The notes: generated by a model not told the origin, from the sequence alone. 64,000 nucleotides of DNA from Kluyvera sp046569695 (GCF_046569695.1 NZ_JBKHUI010000006.1:62001-126000), one strand, 5' to 3'; numbered from the stretch's first letter, positions 44,018 through 52,675 are shown. Numbers and translations: made by a program.

Positions 44018-44049
44018 GGCCTTAAATGACAATGCTGTCATTTAAGGCC
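44018..44049. promoter_or_regulatory. Extended palindromic CusR box upstream of cusR
   Basis: GGCCTTAAATGACA-ATGC-TGTCATTTAAGGCC, perfect 14-base arms around a CusR core (AATGACA-N4-TGTCATT). It begins 10 bases after the solute-binding protein stop and lies 67 bases before cusR. It can also fold as an mRNA hairpin and may limit read-through from the upstream gene. Confidence 0.85.
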
Positions 44050-44115
44050 TCAGTCGTTGCCATCAACGTTCGCTCCATTAGAATGGCTCCATCACACAGC
44101 GGCGATGGAGGGCAG

Positions 44116-44799
44116 ATGAAAATTCTGGTGGTGGAAGACGAGGTCAAAACGGGCGAATACCTGGCTAAGGGGCTGACGGAAGCGGGCTTTGTGGTGGATC
44201 ACACCGACAACGGCCTCAACGGTTATCACCTTGCGATGACCGCCGATTACGACCTGATTGTGCTGGACATTATGCTGCCTGACGTCAACGGCTGGGATAT
44301 CGTGCGCATGCTGCGCGCGGCCAACAAAGGGATGCCAATCCTGCTGCTCACCGCACTCGGCACCATTGAGCATCGGGTAAAAGGGCTGGAACTGGGCGCC
44401 GATGATTATCTGGTGAAACCCTTCGCCTTTGCCGAACTGCTGGCGCGCGTCAGAACGCTGCTGCGCCGTGGGGCGGCGGTGATCGTTGAGAGCCAACTGC
44501 AGGTTGCTGACCTCACGCTCGACAGAGTCTCCCGCAAGGTGACCCGCGGCGATACGCGCATCACCTTGACCAGCAAAGAGTTTACGCTGCTGGAGTTCTT
44601 CCTTCGCCATCAGGGCGAGGTGCTGCCGCGTTCACTCATTGCCTCCCAGGTCTGGGATATGAATTTCGACAGCGATACCAATGCCATCGACGTCGCCATC
44701 AAACGCCTGCGCGCCAAAATTGACAACGACTTTACGCCGAAGCTGATTCAGACCGTACGCGGCGTCGGCTACGTGCTTGAGGTTCGCGATGAAGGTTAA
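44116..44799 (+). CDS. cusR: CusR, copper-responsive response regulator
   Basis: A 227-residue OmpR/PhoB-type regulator. Start at 44116 (GGAGGGCAG upstream) gives MKILVVEDEVKTGEYLAKG as in E. coli. The receiver domain holds the phosphoryl-accepting Asp51 in LIVLDIMLPDVNGWDIV and Lys in GADDYLVKPFAFAELLARV. The C-terminal winged helix (about 130-225) has ITLTSKEFTLLEFFLRHQGEVLPRS. It activates cusCFBA via the palindromic boxes. It overlaps cusS by 11 bases. Confidence 0.95.
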   Translation: MKILVVEDEVKTGEYLAKGLTEAGFVVDHTDNGLNGYHLAMTADYDLIVLDIMLPDVNGWDIVRMLRAANKGMPILLLTALGTIEHRVKGLELGADDYLVKPFAFAELLARVRTLLRRGAAVIVESQLQVADLTLDRVSRKVTRGDTRITLTSKEFTLLEFFLRHQGEVLPRSLIASQVWDMNFDSDTNAIDVAIKRLRAKIDNDFTPKLIQTVRGVGYVLEVRDEG

Positions 44800-46234
44800 C
44801 TCGCGTCGCCGCCCGTTCTCGCTCGCCACCCGCCTGACCTTTTTTATCAGCCTGGTGACCATTCTTGCGTTTGCCGCCTTTACCGGAATGATGCTGCATT
44901 CGGTGGAAAAACACTTCGCCGAGCAGGACGTGAATGACCTCAAGCAGGTGAACGCGACGCTTAATGCACAGCTTACCGCGCCGGATATCTCAGAGGCCGA
45001 GAAGCTCGCCAATATCCAGAGCGCGCTGGCGGGCTATCGCAATATTGTTGTGATGCTACGCAGCCAGGACACTCCGCTGCTGTATCGCTCCCCCACCGGG
45101 CCGGATCTATCGCCGATCTTTGCATCTCCCCAGTTTTCGCAGGCGTTGAAATCCCAGCGCATGTTCCGCTGGGTTGGCAGCAGTATGCCACCGATGGAGA
45201 GCCACGACGCCAGCGCCATGCCGACAACGACCTATCGGGTTATCGCTTCAACGATTCAGAGCGATAGCCAGCGCTATACGCTGCTGACCGCGCTATCGAT
45301 AGACTTCCATCTGCACTATCTCAAAGAGCTCAAGCGCAACCTGATGATGATCGCTGCCATCATCAGCCTGTTTATCGTGATGATCGTGCTGATCGCGGTG
45401 CGTAAAGGCCACCAGCCGCTGCGTGATGTCAGCCTGGAGATCAAAAATATCACTTCGGAAAATCTCGACGTGCGGCTGGATCCCACACGCGTGCCGATCG
45501 AGCTGGAGCAGCTGGTTATCTCGTTTAACCAGATGATCGGCCGGATCGAGGATGTGTTCCGCCGTCAGGCCAACTTCTCCGCCGATATCGCCCACGAGAT
45601 GCGCACGCCAATCACTAACCTGGTCACCCAGACCGAGATAGCGCTCAGCCATCCCCGGACGGTCAAAGAGCTGGAAGACGTGCTCTACTCCAGCCTTGAG
45701 GAGTACAACCGCATGGCGAAGATGGTCAGCGATATGCTGTTCCTGGCGCAGGCGGATGAGAACCTGCTGGTACCGGAAAGCGTACCGCTGGATCTGCAGA
45801 CGGAAACCATGAAGGTGTTTGAGTTTTTCGAAGCCTGGGCGGAAGAGCGCGACGTGGCGCTACGCTTTGTTGGGCAACCGTCGCTGGTGATGGGCGATCC
45901 GCTGATGATCCGCCGTGTTATCAATAACCTGCTCTCCAACGCCATTCGCTACACCCCGCGGGGGATGTCGGTCACCGTCCAGGTGAGCGCTCATAGTGAT
46001 AGGGTCATCTACAGCGTAGAGAATCCAGGCACGCCGATTGCCGAGGAGCATTTGCCTCGCCTGTTCGATCGCTTCTACCGGGTTGATCCTTCGCGGCAGC
46101 GGAAAGGGGAAAACAGCGGAATTGGGCTGGCGATCGTGAAGTCGATCGTCCGAGCGCATCATGGGAAGATTGGCGTGACATCCGATACCGTCGCCACGCG
46201 CTTTATCATTGAACTGCCAACGCTTAAGGCTTAG
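44789..46234 (+). CDS. cusS: CusS, copper/silver sensor histidine kinase
   Basis: A 481-residue sensor kinase. GAGG precedes the ATG at 44789, which overlaps the cusR end. Two membrane helices (about 13-37 and 185-205) flank a periplasmic sensor of about 150 residues. HAMP is followed by the H-box FSADIAHEMRTPITNLVTQ, the N-box INNLLSNAIRYTPRG and the G-box ENSGIGLAIVKSIV. The sensor keeps the HFAEQDVNDLKQV segment but lacks the dense His/Met stretch (GHGHGHMEH) of E. coli CusS, having SSMPPMESHDASAMP instead. Its stop overlaps yhbP by 4 bases. Confidence 0.93.
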   Translation: MKVNSRRRPFSLATRLTFFISLVTILAFAAFTGMMLHSVEKHFAEQDVNDLKQVNATLNAQLTAPDISEAEKLANIQSALAGYRNIVVMLRSQDTPLLYRSPTGPDLSPIFASPQFSQALKSQRMFRWVGSSMPPMESHDASAMPTTTYRVIASTIQSDSQRYTLLTALSIDFHLHYLKELKRNLMMIAAIISLFIVMIVLIAVRKGHQPLRDVSLEIKNITSENLDVRLDPTRVPIELEQLVISFNQMIGRIEDVFRRQANFSADIAHEMRTPITNLVTQTEIALSHPRTVKELEDVLYSSLEEYNRMAKMVSDMLFLAQADENLLVPESVPLDLQTETMKVFEFFEAWAEERDVALRFVGQPSLVMGDPLMIRRVINNLLSNAIRYTPRGMSVTVQVSAHSDRVIYSVENPGTPIAEEHLPRLFDRFYRVDPSRQRKGENSGIGLAIVKSIVRAHHGKIGVTSDTVATRFIIELPTLKA

Positions 46235-46656
46235 TCGCGCAGCCAGTGCAGCTTCTTGCCGAAGCCGAGCGTGTTGTCGGTGAACTTCAGTTCATCGAGG
46301 CGCAGTTCCCACACCGGCGCGGAGAGCATCCGGGCAACGGGGAAGCGTTTGACGTAGAGCGCGCGTTTTTCATCGGCTTCATCGCCGCTCAGCAGACGAA
46401 TTTCGCCTTTGAACTGCACGCCGCGAATCAGCGCCACGGTCTTCGGCTGGCCGTTTATCGTGCCGGCAACCGGCGCCTGCTGGCCGGTCATCTGACCATG
46501 GCGCGTGGTCTCTTCGCTGAGCAGGTAAAAGGCGACGCGCTGCGCGTCGTAAACGTAGAATGCGTTCGCGCACCATAGCTCGCCTTCCTTCGCGACGCAC
46601 CAGCTGACGACATGCTGTTTTGCCAGCCACTTGCTAATGGCAGTGAGGGTTTCCAT
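46231..46656 (-). CDS. yhbP: YhbP, UPF0306 flavin-split-barrel protein
   Basis: A 141-residue UPF0306 protein (pyridoxamine oxidase-like fold). Motifs are HVVSWCVAKEGELWCANAFYVYD and VAGTINGQPKTVALIRGVQFKGEIRLL, ending FTDNTLGFGKKLHWLRD. Function unknown. It is slightly shorter than E. coli YhbP. It converges on cusS with a 4-base overlap; yhbO, its E. coli neighbour, is missing here. Confidence 0.93.
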   Translation of the reverse strand: METLTAISKWLAKQHVVSWCVAKEGELWCANAFYVYDAQRVAFYLLSEETTRHGQMTGQQAPVAGTINGQPKTVALIRGVQFKGEIRLLSGDEADEKRALYVKRFPVARMLSAPVWELRLDELKFTDNTLGFGKKLHWLRD

Positions 46657-46710
46657 CCGTTCTCTCCGTTATGCTATGGTGCGTTCACCCACACAGACAG
46701 GTTGCCACAC

Positions 46711-46995
46711 GTGCGTTGGTTTCTTTATCTCGTCCGTACCGAGGACGACAAATTGTACACCGGTATCACCACCGATGTTGAACGACGGTTCCACCAGCAT
46801 CAAAGCGGTAAAGGGGCGAAAGCGCTGCGCGGCAAAGGCGTGCTGCGGCTGGTGTTTTCCGGTGAGGTTGGCGAGCACTCGCTGGCACTGCGCCTGGAGT
46901 ACCGCATTAAGCAGCTAACGAAGCGCCAGAAAGAGCGCCTCGTCGCAGGTGACGGTTCATTCGAAACGTTACTGAGCGGCCTTAAACACGATTGA
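46711..46995 (+). CDS. yhbQ: YhbQ, GIY-YIG nuclease-domain protein
   Basis: A 94-residue single-domain GIY-YIG protein. The GTG at 46711 gives the family N terminus (RWFLYLVRTEDDKLYTGITTDVERRFHQHQSGKGAKALRGKG); the frame is open further upstream through yhbP, but that extension has no family support. The Arg and Glu of the catalytic core (VERR, LEYRIKQ) are present. E. coli YhbQ has been reported to have DNA nuclease activity. The ribosome-binding site is weak (CAGG). Confidence 0.88.
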   Translation: MRWFLYLVRTEDDKLYTGITTDVERRFHQHQSGKGAKALRGKGVLRLVFSGEVGEHSLALRLEYRIKQLTKRQKERLVAGDGSFETLLSGLKHD

Positions 46996-47485
46996 AGTGG
47001 TCAGAATACTCCACCAGCCCGTGAACGCCATTCAGCGCGTCGTCTGCCAGACGATGTACCATAAATGCGTCTTCGGTGCCCGGCCAACGACAGCGCAGAT
47101 CGTACTGTGCCGCACGCTCAAAGCCAAAACGACCGTAGAGCTCAGGTTCACCCAGCGTGACTACCGCCGCGTAGCCAAATTCATTGAGCGAATCCAGCCC
47201 TTCATAGACCAGCTGACGCGCCAGCCCCTGACCACGGTAGGCTTCGTCTACCGCCAGCGGTGCCAGCCCCACCCACTGTAGCTCTTCGCCTTCAATGCTG
47301 ACAGGGCTAAATGCAACATAGCCGACGACATGACCTTCATCGTCTGTGGCTACCAGTCCCAGCGTAATTAGACCGTCTTCGCGCAGCTCGCGGACCAGAT
47401 TGGCTTCGCCGTCACGGTTGAAGGTACGACGCAGCAGCGCGTCGATACCTGGAGCATCAATTCCAATTTCTACTCGAATCAGCAT
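46982..47485 (-). CDS. yhbS: YhbS, GNAT-family N-acetyltransferase
   Basis: A 167-residue GNAT acetyltransferase. The acetyl-CoA-binding motif A is visible in LAPLAVDEAYRGQGLARQLVYEGLDSL, followed by VVTLGEPELYGRFGFERA. Substrate not certain. It overlaps yhbQ (convergent) by 14 bases and the upstream ubiT by 7, forming ubiT-yhbS on the minus strand. Confidence 0.93.
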   Translation of the reverse strand: MLIRVEIGIDAPGIDALLRRTFNRDGEANLVRELREDGLITLGLVATDDEGHVVGYVAFSPVSIEGEELQWVGLAPLAVDEAYRGQGLARQLVYEGLDSLNEFGYAAVVTLGEPELYGRFGFERAAQYDLRCRWPGTEDAFMVHRLADDALNGVHGLVEYSDHFNRV

Positions 47486-48003
47486 GGCTCACCTACCGAT
47501 GTATGTTTAGTTTCTGATGGTGATTTTAGGCCAGCCTCTACGAAATCAGCCAGCTGCATCAGCATCATGCGCAACGCTTTCGGCATCTGCTCAAGCTCAA
47601 TGGCATCCATCAGGTTTTTGACATAGAGACCCAGCTCCGTATCCCCTTCAATCACCAGGCGGCGCTGGAAGAAGAGCGTATCAGGGTCCTGTTTGCGCGC
47701 GGCGATCATTAACAGATCGCTCGCATCTGCGCTGAAGCTCACGTCCGCCTGAGCGGCGTCGCTGACGATTAAGCGCCCGTTCTCGACGGAGGTAAACCAG
47801 GTGAGGCCAATATCACGCACCTCAATACTCAGCCAGCGGCCGTCAAGAAAATCCAGTTCTCCGTCATCCAGCGCCTGGCGGAACTGCCAGCTTAACACCT
47901 GCTGAAGGACCTGCCGTTTAAGCGCGAACGGCGTGAATTTCACCGGAACGCTCATCAGAGTCGGTGCGACATGGACCAGACGTGAACGCAGTTTATCCAA
48001 CAC
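47479..48003 (-). CDS. ubiT: UbiT, SCP2 lipid-binding accessory factor of ubiquinone synthesis
   Basis: A 174-residue SCP2-domain protein (formerly YhbT) needed with UbiU and UbiV for O2-independent ubiquinone synthesis; it binds prenyl lipids. The SCP2 domain covers about 40-145, with FLDGRWLSIEVRDIGLTWF and ADVSFSADASDLLMIAARKQDPDTLFFQRRLVIEGDTELGLYVKNLMDAIE. It is divergent from ubiU across 219 bp, as in E. coli. Confidence 0.94.
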   Translation of the reverse strand: MLDKLRSRLVHVAPTLMSVPVKFTPFALKRQVLQQVLSWQFRQALDDGELDFLDGRWLSIEVRDIGLTWFTSVENGRLIVSDAAQADVSFSADASDLLMIAARKQDPDTLFFQRRLVIEGDTELGLYVKNLMDAIELEQMPKALRMMLMQLADFVEAGLKSPSETKHTSVGEPC

Positions 48004-48222
48004 AAGCTTTACTCCCTGAATGCAATAGTTCCGTTATTTTGCCATATCAGTTAAACGACATAGCGGCGTAAATCAACAATTATGTCGTGAGGTAGAGGGA
48101 TTATTGGCGTCATCAATACGCTTTTGTCTGCCTCAAATCAAAAATGATTAGCGATAGGTTAACTAAAATCTCCATTCATTAACAATAATGCGCCCTGCTG
48201 GGCCGCTAACTCAGGAATAATT

Positions 48223-49218
48223 ATGGAGTTGCTCTGCCCTGCCGGAAACCTCCCGGCGCTAAAGGCGGCTATCGAAAACGGTGCCGATGCGGTGTATATC
48301 GGGCTGAAAGATGATACTAACGCCCGACATTTCGCCGGTCTTAACTTCACCGAGAAAAAGCTGCAGGAAGCGGTGAACTTCGTACACCAGCATAAACGTA
48401 AGCTGCACATCGCGATTAATACCTTTGCGCACCCGGACGGCTACGTCCGCTGGCAGCGTGCCGTCGATATGGCCGCACAGCTGGGCGCCGACGCCCTCAT
48501 CCTCGCCGACCTCGCCATGCTTGAGTATGCCGCAGAGCGCTACCCGCATATTGAGCGCCATGTCTCCGTTCAGGCATCAGCGACCAACGAAGAGGCGATT
48601 AATTTCTACCATCGCAACTTTAACGTGGCCCGCGTAGTGCTGCCACGCGTGCTGTCGATTCACCAGGTGAAACAGCTCGCTCGCGTCACGCCAGTGCCGT
48701 TAGAGGTATTTGCCTTTGGTAGCCTGTGCATTATGGCGGAAGGCCGCTGCTATCTCTCATCTTACCTGACCGGCGAGTCGCCAAACACCGTCGGTGCCTG
48801 CTCACCGGCGCGCTACGTGCGCTGGCAGCAAACCCCGCAGGGGCTGGAGTCACGCCTTAATGAAGTGCTGATCGACCGTTATCAGGATGGCGAAAACGCC
48901 GGTTACCCAACGCTGTGTAAAGGCCGCTATCTGGTCGACGGCGAGCGCTACCACGCGCTGGAAGAGCCAACCAGCCTCAACACCCTGGAACTGCTGCCGG
49001 AACTGCTGGCCGCCAATATCGCCTCGGTGAAAATTGAAGGCCGCCAGCGTAGCCCAGCGTACGTCAGCCAGGTGGCGAAGGTGTGGCGTCAGGCGATTGA
49101 CCGCTGCATGGCCGATCCGCAGAACTTCGTCCCGCAGGCCGCGTGGATGGAGACGCTTGGCTCGATGTCGGAAGGCACCCAAACCACCCTCGGCGCTTAT
49201 CACCGTAAATGGCAGTAG
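48223..49218 (+). CDS. ubiU: UbiU, [4Fe-4S] U32 protein for anaerobic ubiquinone hydroxylation
   Basis: A 331-residue U32-family protein (formerly YhbU) that forms a heterodimer with UbiV and hydroxylates ubiquinone precursors without O2, using prephenate as oxygen donor (literature). It begins MELLCPAGNLPALKAAIENGADAVYIGL. Cluster cysteines are visible in GSLCIMAEGRCYLSSYLTGESPNTVGACSPAR and GYPTLCKGRY. ubiV starts 8 bases after its stop. Confidence 0.95.
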   Translation: MELLCPAGNLPALKAAIENGADAVYIGLKDDTNARHFAGLNFTEKKLQEAVNFVHQHKRKLHIAINTFAHPDGYVRWQRAVDMAAQLGADALILADLAMLEYAAERYPHIERHVSVQASATNEEAINFYHRNFNVARVVLPRVLSIHQVKQLARVTPVPLEVFAFGSLCIMAEGRCYLSSYLTGESPNTVGACSPARYVRWQQTPQGLESRLNEVLIDRYQDGENAGYPTLCKGRYLVDGERYHALEEPTSLNTLELLPELLAANIASVKIEGRQRSPAYVSQVAKVWRQAIDRCMADPQNFVPQAAWMETLGSMSEGTQTTLGAYHRKWQ

Positions 49219-49226
49219 GAACAGCA

Positions 49227-50105
49227 ATGAAATATTCATTAGGACCAGTGCTTTACTACTGGTCAAAAGAGACGCTGGAAGATTTTTACCAGCAGGCCGC
49301 TACGAGCCACGCCGACACCATCTACCTCGGTGAAGCAGTATGCAGCAAGCGTCGCGCCACCAAAGTGGGCGACTGGCTGGATATGGCGAAATCTCTCGCG
49401 GGTAGCGGCAAGCAGGTCGTGCTCTCTACGCTGGCGCTGGTGCAGGCATCGTCTGAGCTGGGCGAACTGAAGCGCTACGTCGACAACGGCGAGTTTCTTC
49501 TGGAGGCGAGCGACCTTGGGGTAGTTAACCTCTGCGCCGAGCGCAAGCTGCCGTTCGTCGCCGGTCACGCGCTGAACTGCTACAACGCCGTCACTCTGCG
49601 GATATTGCAAAAACAGGGTATGGTGCGCTGGTGCATGCCGGTTGAGCTGTCTCGCGACTGGCTGGTGAACCTGCTTAATCAGTGCGAAGAGCTGGGCATC
49701 CGCGATAAGTTTGAGGTGGAAGTGCTGAGCTACGGTCATCTGCCGCTGGCCTACTCCGCCCGCTGCTTTACCGCACGTTCGGAAGATAAGCCCAAGGATG
49801 AGTGTGAGACCTGCTGCATCAAGTATCCGAATGGGCGCAGCATGCTGTCGCAGGAGAATCAACAGGTGTTCGTGCTGAACGGCATTCAGACCATGAGCGG
49901 CTATGTTTACAACCTCGGCAATGAGCTGACGTCGATGCACGGGCTGGTTGATATGGTGCGTCTGTCGCCGATGGGCGATGAGACCTTCGCCATGCTCGAC
50001 GCCTTCCGCGCCAACGAAAACGGTGCCGCCCCGCTACCGTTGACGGCTAATAGCGACTGTAACGGTTACTGGAAGCGTCTGGCTGGGTTGGAGCTGCAGG
50101 CCTAA
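49227..50105 (+). CDS. ubiV: UbiV, [4Fe-4S] U32 partner of UbiU
   Basis: A 292-residue U32-family protein (formerly YhbV). The ATG at 49227 has AGGAACAGCA upstream and matches E. coli MKYSLGPVLYYW. Cluster cysteines appear in YLGEAVCSKRRATK (Cys39) and SARCFTARSEDKPKDECETCCIKYPNG (Cys180, 193, 197 by count and homology). It works as a complex with UbiU; co-transcribed. Confidence 0.95.
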   Translation: MKYSLGPVLYYWSKETLEDFYQQAATSHADTIYLGEAVCSKRRATKVGDWLDMAKSLAGSGKQVVLSTLALVQASSELGELKRYVDNGEFLLEASDLGVVNLCAERKLPFVAGHALNCYNAVTLRILQKQGMVRWCMPVELSRDWLVNLLNQCEELGIRDKFEVEVLSYGHLPLAYSARCFTARSEDKPKDECETCCIKYPNGRSMLSQENQQVFVLNGIQTMSGYVYNLGNELTSMHGLVDMVRLSPMGDETFAMLDAFRANENGAAPLPLTANSDCNGYWKRLAGLELQA

Positions 50106-50107
50106 AC

Positions 50108-50180
50108 ATCCCCGGCGTCGCTGCGCTCGGCCGGGCTACAGTTCGTCTGTAGGCCTGATAAGCGCAGCGCCATCAGGCAT
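50108..50180. repeat. REP-type repeat after ubiV
   Basis: CCGGCGTCGCTGCGCTCGGCCGG hairpin-forming unit followed by TGTAGGCCTGATAAGCGCAG and GCGCCATCAGGC, the same REP half seen at 3070 and 35991. Confidence 0.85.
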
Positions 50181-50280
50181 TTTCTGACCAGCGCCCATCG
50201 TATAAAGCTCACTTTGTTAACAACATTCACTATTCTTTAATGCAGTATAAAAAGATTAGCAGCTAGCAAAGTGAGCCTTT

Positions 50281-51288
50281 ATGACTGACAAAACCGTTGC
50301 CTTCTCGGTGCTCGATCTCGCGCCGATCCCTCAGGGTTCCTCCGCGCGAGAAGCCTTCTCCCATTCGCTCGATCTCGCACAGCTCGCTGAAAAGCGCGGC
50401 TACCACCGCTATTGGCTAGCAGAACACCACAATATGGTGGGTATCGCCAGTGCGGCAACCTCAGTGCTGATCGGCTACCTCGCCGCCCACACCACCACGC
50501 TGCATCTGGGTTCCGGCGGCGTGATGCTGCCCAACCACTCGCCGCTGGTGATTGCCGAGCAGTTTGGTACGCTCAACACGCTCTATCCTGGCCGTATCGA
50601 TCTCGGCCTGGGCCGCGCGCCGGGCAGCGATCAGCCAACGATGCGCGCACTGCGCCGCCATATGAGCGGCGATATCGATAACTTCCCGCGCGATGTCGCA
50701 GAGCTGGTGGACTGGTTTGATGCAGTCGACCCTGACCCGCAGGTACGCCCGGTACCGGGCTACGGCGAGAAGATCCCGGTGTGGCTGCTCGGTTCCAGCC
50801 TTTATGGCGCTCAGCTTGCCGCGCAGCTCGGCCTGCCGTTTGCTTTCGCCTCCCACTTCGCCCCGGATATGCTGTTCCAGGCGCTGCATCTCTACCGCAC
50901 CAACTTCAAGCCATCGGCGCGGCTGGAAAAACCGTACGCGATGGTGTGCATCAATATCATCGCCGCCGACAGCAACCGTGATGCCGAATTCCTCTTCACC
51001 TCTATGCAGCAGGCGTTCACGAAGCTGCGTCGTGGAGAAACCGGGCAGCTACCGCCGCCGATTCAGCAGATGGAGCACTTCTGGACCCCGTCGGAGAAAT
51101 ACGGCGTTGACCAGGCGCTACGGATGTCACTGGTCGGTGATAAGGCGAAGGTTCGCCACGGGCTGGAGTCGATTCTGCGGGAAACGCAGGCGGATGAGAT
51201 TATGGTTAACGGCCAGATTTTTGACCATCAGGCGCGACTACATTCGTTTGGGTTGGCGATGGATGTGAAGAAAGAATTATTGGGGTAG
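50281..51288 (+). CDS. yhbW: YhbW, luciferase-like flavin monooxygenase
   Basis: A 335-residue bacterial-luciferase-like (LLM class) protein. Motifs are FSVLDLAPIPQGSSAREAF, HRYWLAEHHNMVGIASAATSVLIGYLAAHTTTLHLGSGGVMLPNHSPLVIAEQFGTL and RIDLGLGRAPGSD, the family hallmarks for FMNH2/flavin and substrate. Substrate unknown. AGTGAGCCTTT precedes ATG. It stands alone between ubiV and mtr. Confidence 0.94.
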   Translation: MTDKTVAFSVLDLAPIPQGSSAREAFSHSLDLAQLAEKRGYHRYWLAEHHNMVGIASAATSVLIGYLAAHTTTLHLGSGGVMLPNHSPLVIAEQFGTLNTLYPGRIDLGLGRAPGSDQPTMRALRRHMSGDIDNFPRDVAELVDWFDAVDPDPQVRPVPGYGEKIPVWLLGSSLYGAQLAAQLGLPFAFASHFAPDMLFQALHLYRTNFKPSARLEKPYAMVCINIIAADSNRDAEFLFTSMQQAFTKLRRGETGQLPPPIQQMEHFWTPSEKYGVDQALRMSLVGDKAKVRHGLESILRETQADEIMVNGQIFDHQARLHSFGLAMDVKKELLG

Positions 51289-51299
51289 TGCGGTTTGTT

Positions 51300-51421
51300 C
51301 CCCTCACCCCGGTCCTCTCCCCAAAGGGGCGAGGGGGAAGGCCTGTCCGAGCGCTTTCTTAACCGAAATACCGCACCGAGCGGTTCCCTCTCCCCCGTGG
51401 GGAGAGGGTTAGTGTGAGGGG
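51300..51421. repeat. GC-rich intergenic inverted repeat, about 120 bp
   Basis: The left end (CCCCTCACCCCGGTCCTCTCC then AAAGGGGCGAGGG) is an imperfect reverse complement of the right end (CCCTCTCCCCCGTGGGGAGAGGG then GTGAGGGG). Each end is itself a hairpin. It lies between convergent yhbW and mtr and resembles repeat units seen in many enterobacterial intergenic regions. Confidence 0.8.
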
Positions 51422-51430
51422 GCGAATCCC

Positions 51431-52675
51431 TTACTGATAAACCGGCAGCAGATTAAAGCTCGACAGCACGTGCACCAGCGCGTTACCCACACCAAAGATC
51501 AGAATTAGCGCAATCATCGGCTTACCACCCCAGACGCGGAATTTCGGGCTACCGAAGCGCTTGCGGGATTTACGTGCCAGCAGCGCCGGAACAATCGCCG
51601 CCCAGATAGTCGCCGCCAGCCCTGCATAGCCAATGGCATACAGGAAACCGTTCGGCCACAGCAGGCCACCGATAATCGGCGGCAGGAAGGTCAGCAGTGC
51701 GGTTTTGAAACGGCCCAGCGCAGAGTCATCAAATTTGAACAAATCCGCCAGATAGTCAAACAGACCAAGCGTCACCCCAAGGAACGAACTCGCCACCGCA
51801 AAGTTTGAGAACACGACCAGCAGCAGATCCAGGCTACGGCTATTGAGCACGCCGCTCAGCGCCTGCACCAACACATCAATATTGCCGCCCTTCTGCGCAA
51901 TGCCGATAAACTCCGGACGTGGGATGTTGCCCATCGTCCCCAGCAGCCACACCGTGTAGAGCACCAGCGCCAGCAGCGTGCCGTACACCAGGCATTTCAC
52001 AATGGTCTTAGGATCTTTGCCGTAGTACTTCATCAGACTTGGTACGTTACCGTGATAGCCAAACGAGGCCAGACAGAACGGCAGCGTCATCAGCAGGTAA
52101 GGCGTATAGCTGGCGTGCGTCTCCGCTACGTTAAACAGCGTAGCGGGCGTGACGTGGCCCATCAGGCTACCGAAGGTCAGGAAGAAGGTAATGACCTTAG
52201 CGCCCAGCACGATGGCCGTCATACGGCTCACCGCTTTGGTGCTCAGCCACACCACGAATGCCACCAGCAGCGCAAAGCCAAAGCCTGCGGCCCGAGGCGG
52301 GACATTCAGCGACATCTCAGCGAAGGTGTGATGCAGAATCGAGCCGCTCGCCGAGATATAGGCGTAGGTCAGGATGTAGAGCACAAAGGCAATGGAAATG
52401 CCGTTCACCACGTTCCAGCCTTTGCCCAGCAAATCTTTGGTGATGGTGTCGAAGCTCGAACCAATACGGTAGTTGAGGTTCGCTTCGAGGATCATCAGCC
52501 CAGAGTGCAGCATGCAGAACCAGGTAAACACCAGCGCCGCCATCGACCAGAAGAACCACGCCCCGGACATGACCACCGGCAGAGAGAACATCCCCGCACC
52601 AATGATTGTGCCGCCGATGATCACCACGCCGCCAAGCAGCGAAGGTGACGTTTGGGTGGTGGTTAGTGTCGCCAT
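51431..52675 (-). CDS. mtr: Mtr, tryptophan-specific transport protein
   Basis: A 414-residue high-affinity tryptophan/indole:H+ permease of the aromatic amino acid (HAAAP) family with eleven hydrophobic helices. Helix 1 carries LLGGVVIIGGTIIGAGMFSLPVVMSGAWF, the typical unwound substrate-binding motif. Length equals E. coli Mtr. A TrpR operator lies 53 bases upstream of the start, consistent with repression by TrpR with tryptophan (and, in E. coli, activation by TyrR). Confidence 0.96.
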   Translation of the reverse strand: MATLTTTQTSPSLLGGVVIIGGTIIGAGMFSLPVVMSGAWFFWSMAALVFTWFCMLHSGLMILEANLNYRIGSSFDTITKDLLGKGWNVVNGISIAFVLYILTYAYISASGSILHHTFAEMSLNVPPRAAGFGFALLVAFVVWLSTKAVSRMTAIVLGAKVITFFLTFGSLMGHVTPATLFNVAETHASYTPYLLMTLPFCLASFGYHGNVPSLMKYYGKDPKTIVKCLVYGTLLALVLYTVWLLGTMGNIPRPEFIGIAQKGGNIDVLVQALSGVLNSRSLDLLLVVFSNFAVASSFLGVTLGLFDYLADLFKFDDSALGRFKTALLTFLPPIIGGLLWPNGFLYAIGYAGLAATIWAAIVPALLARKSRKRFGSPKFRVWGGKPMIALILIFGVGNALVHVLSSFNLLPVYQ

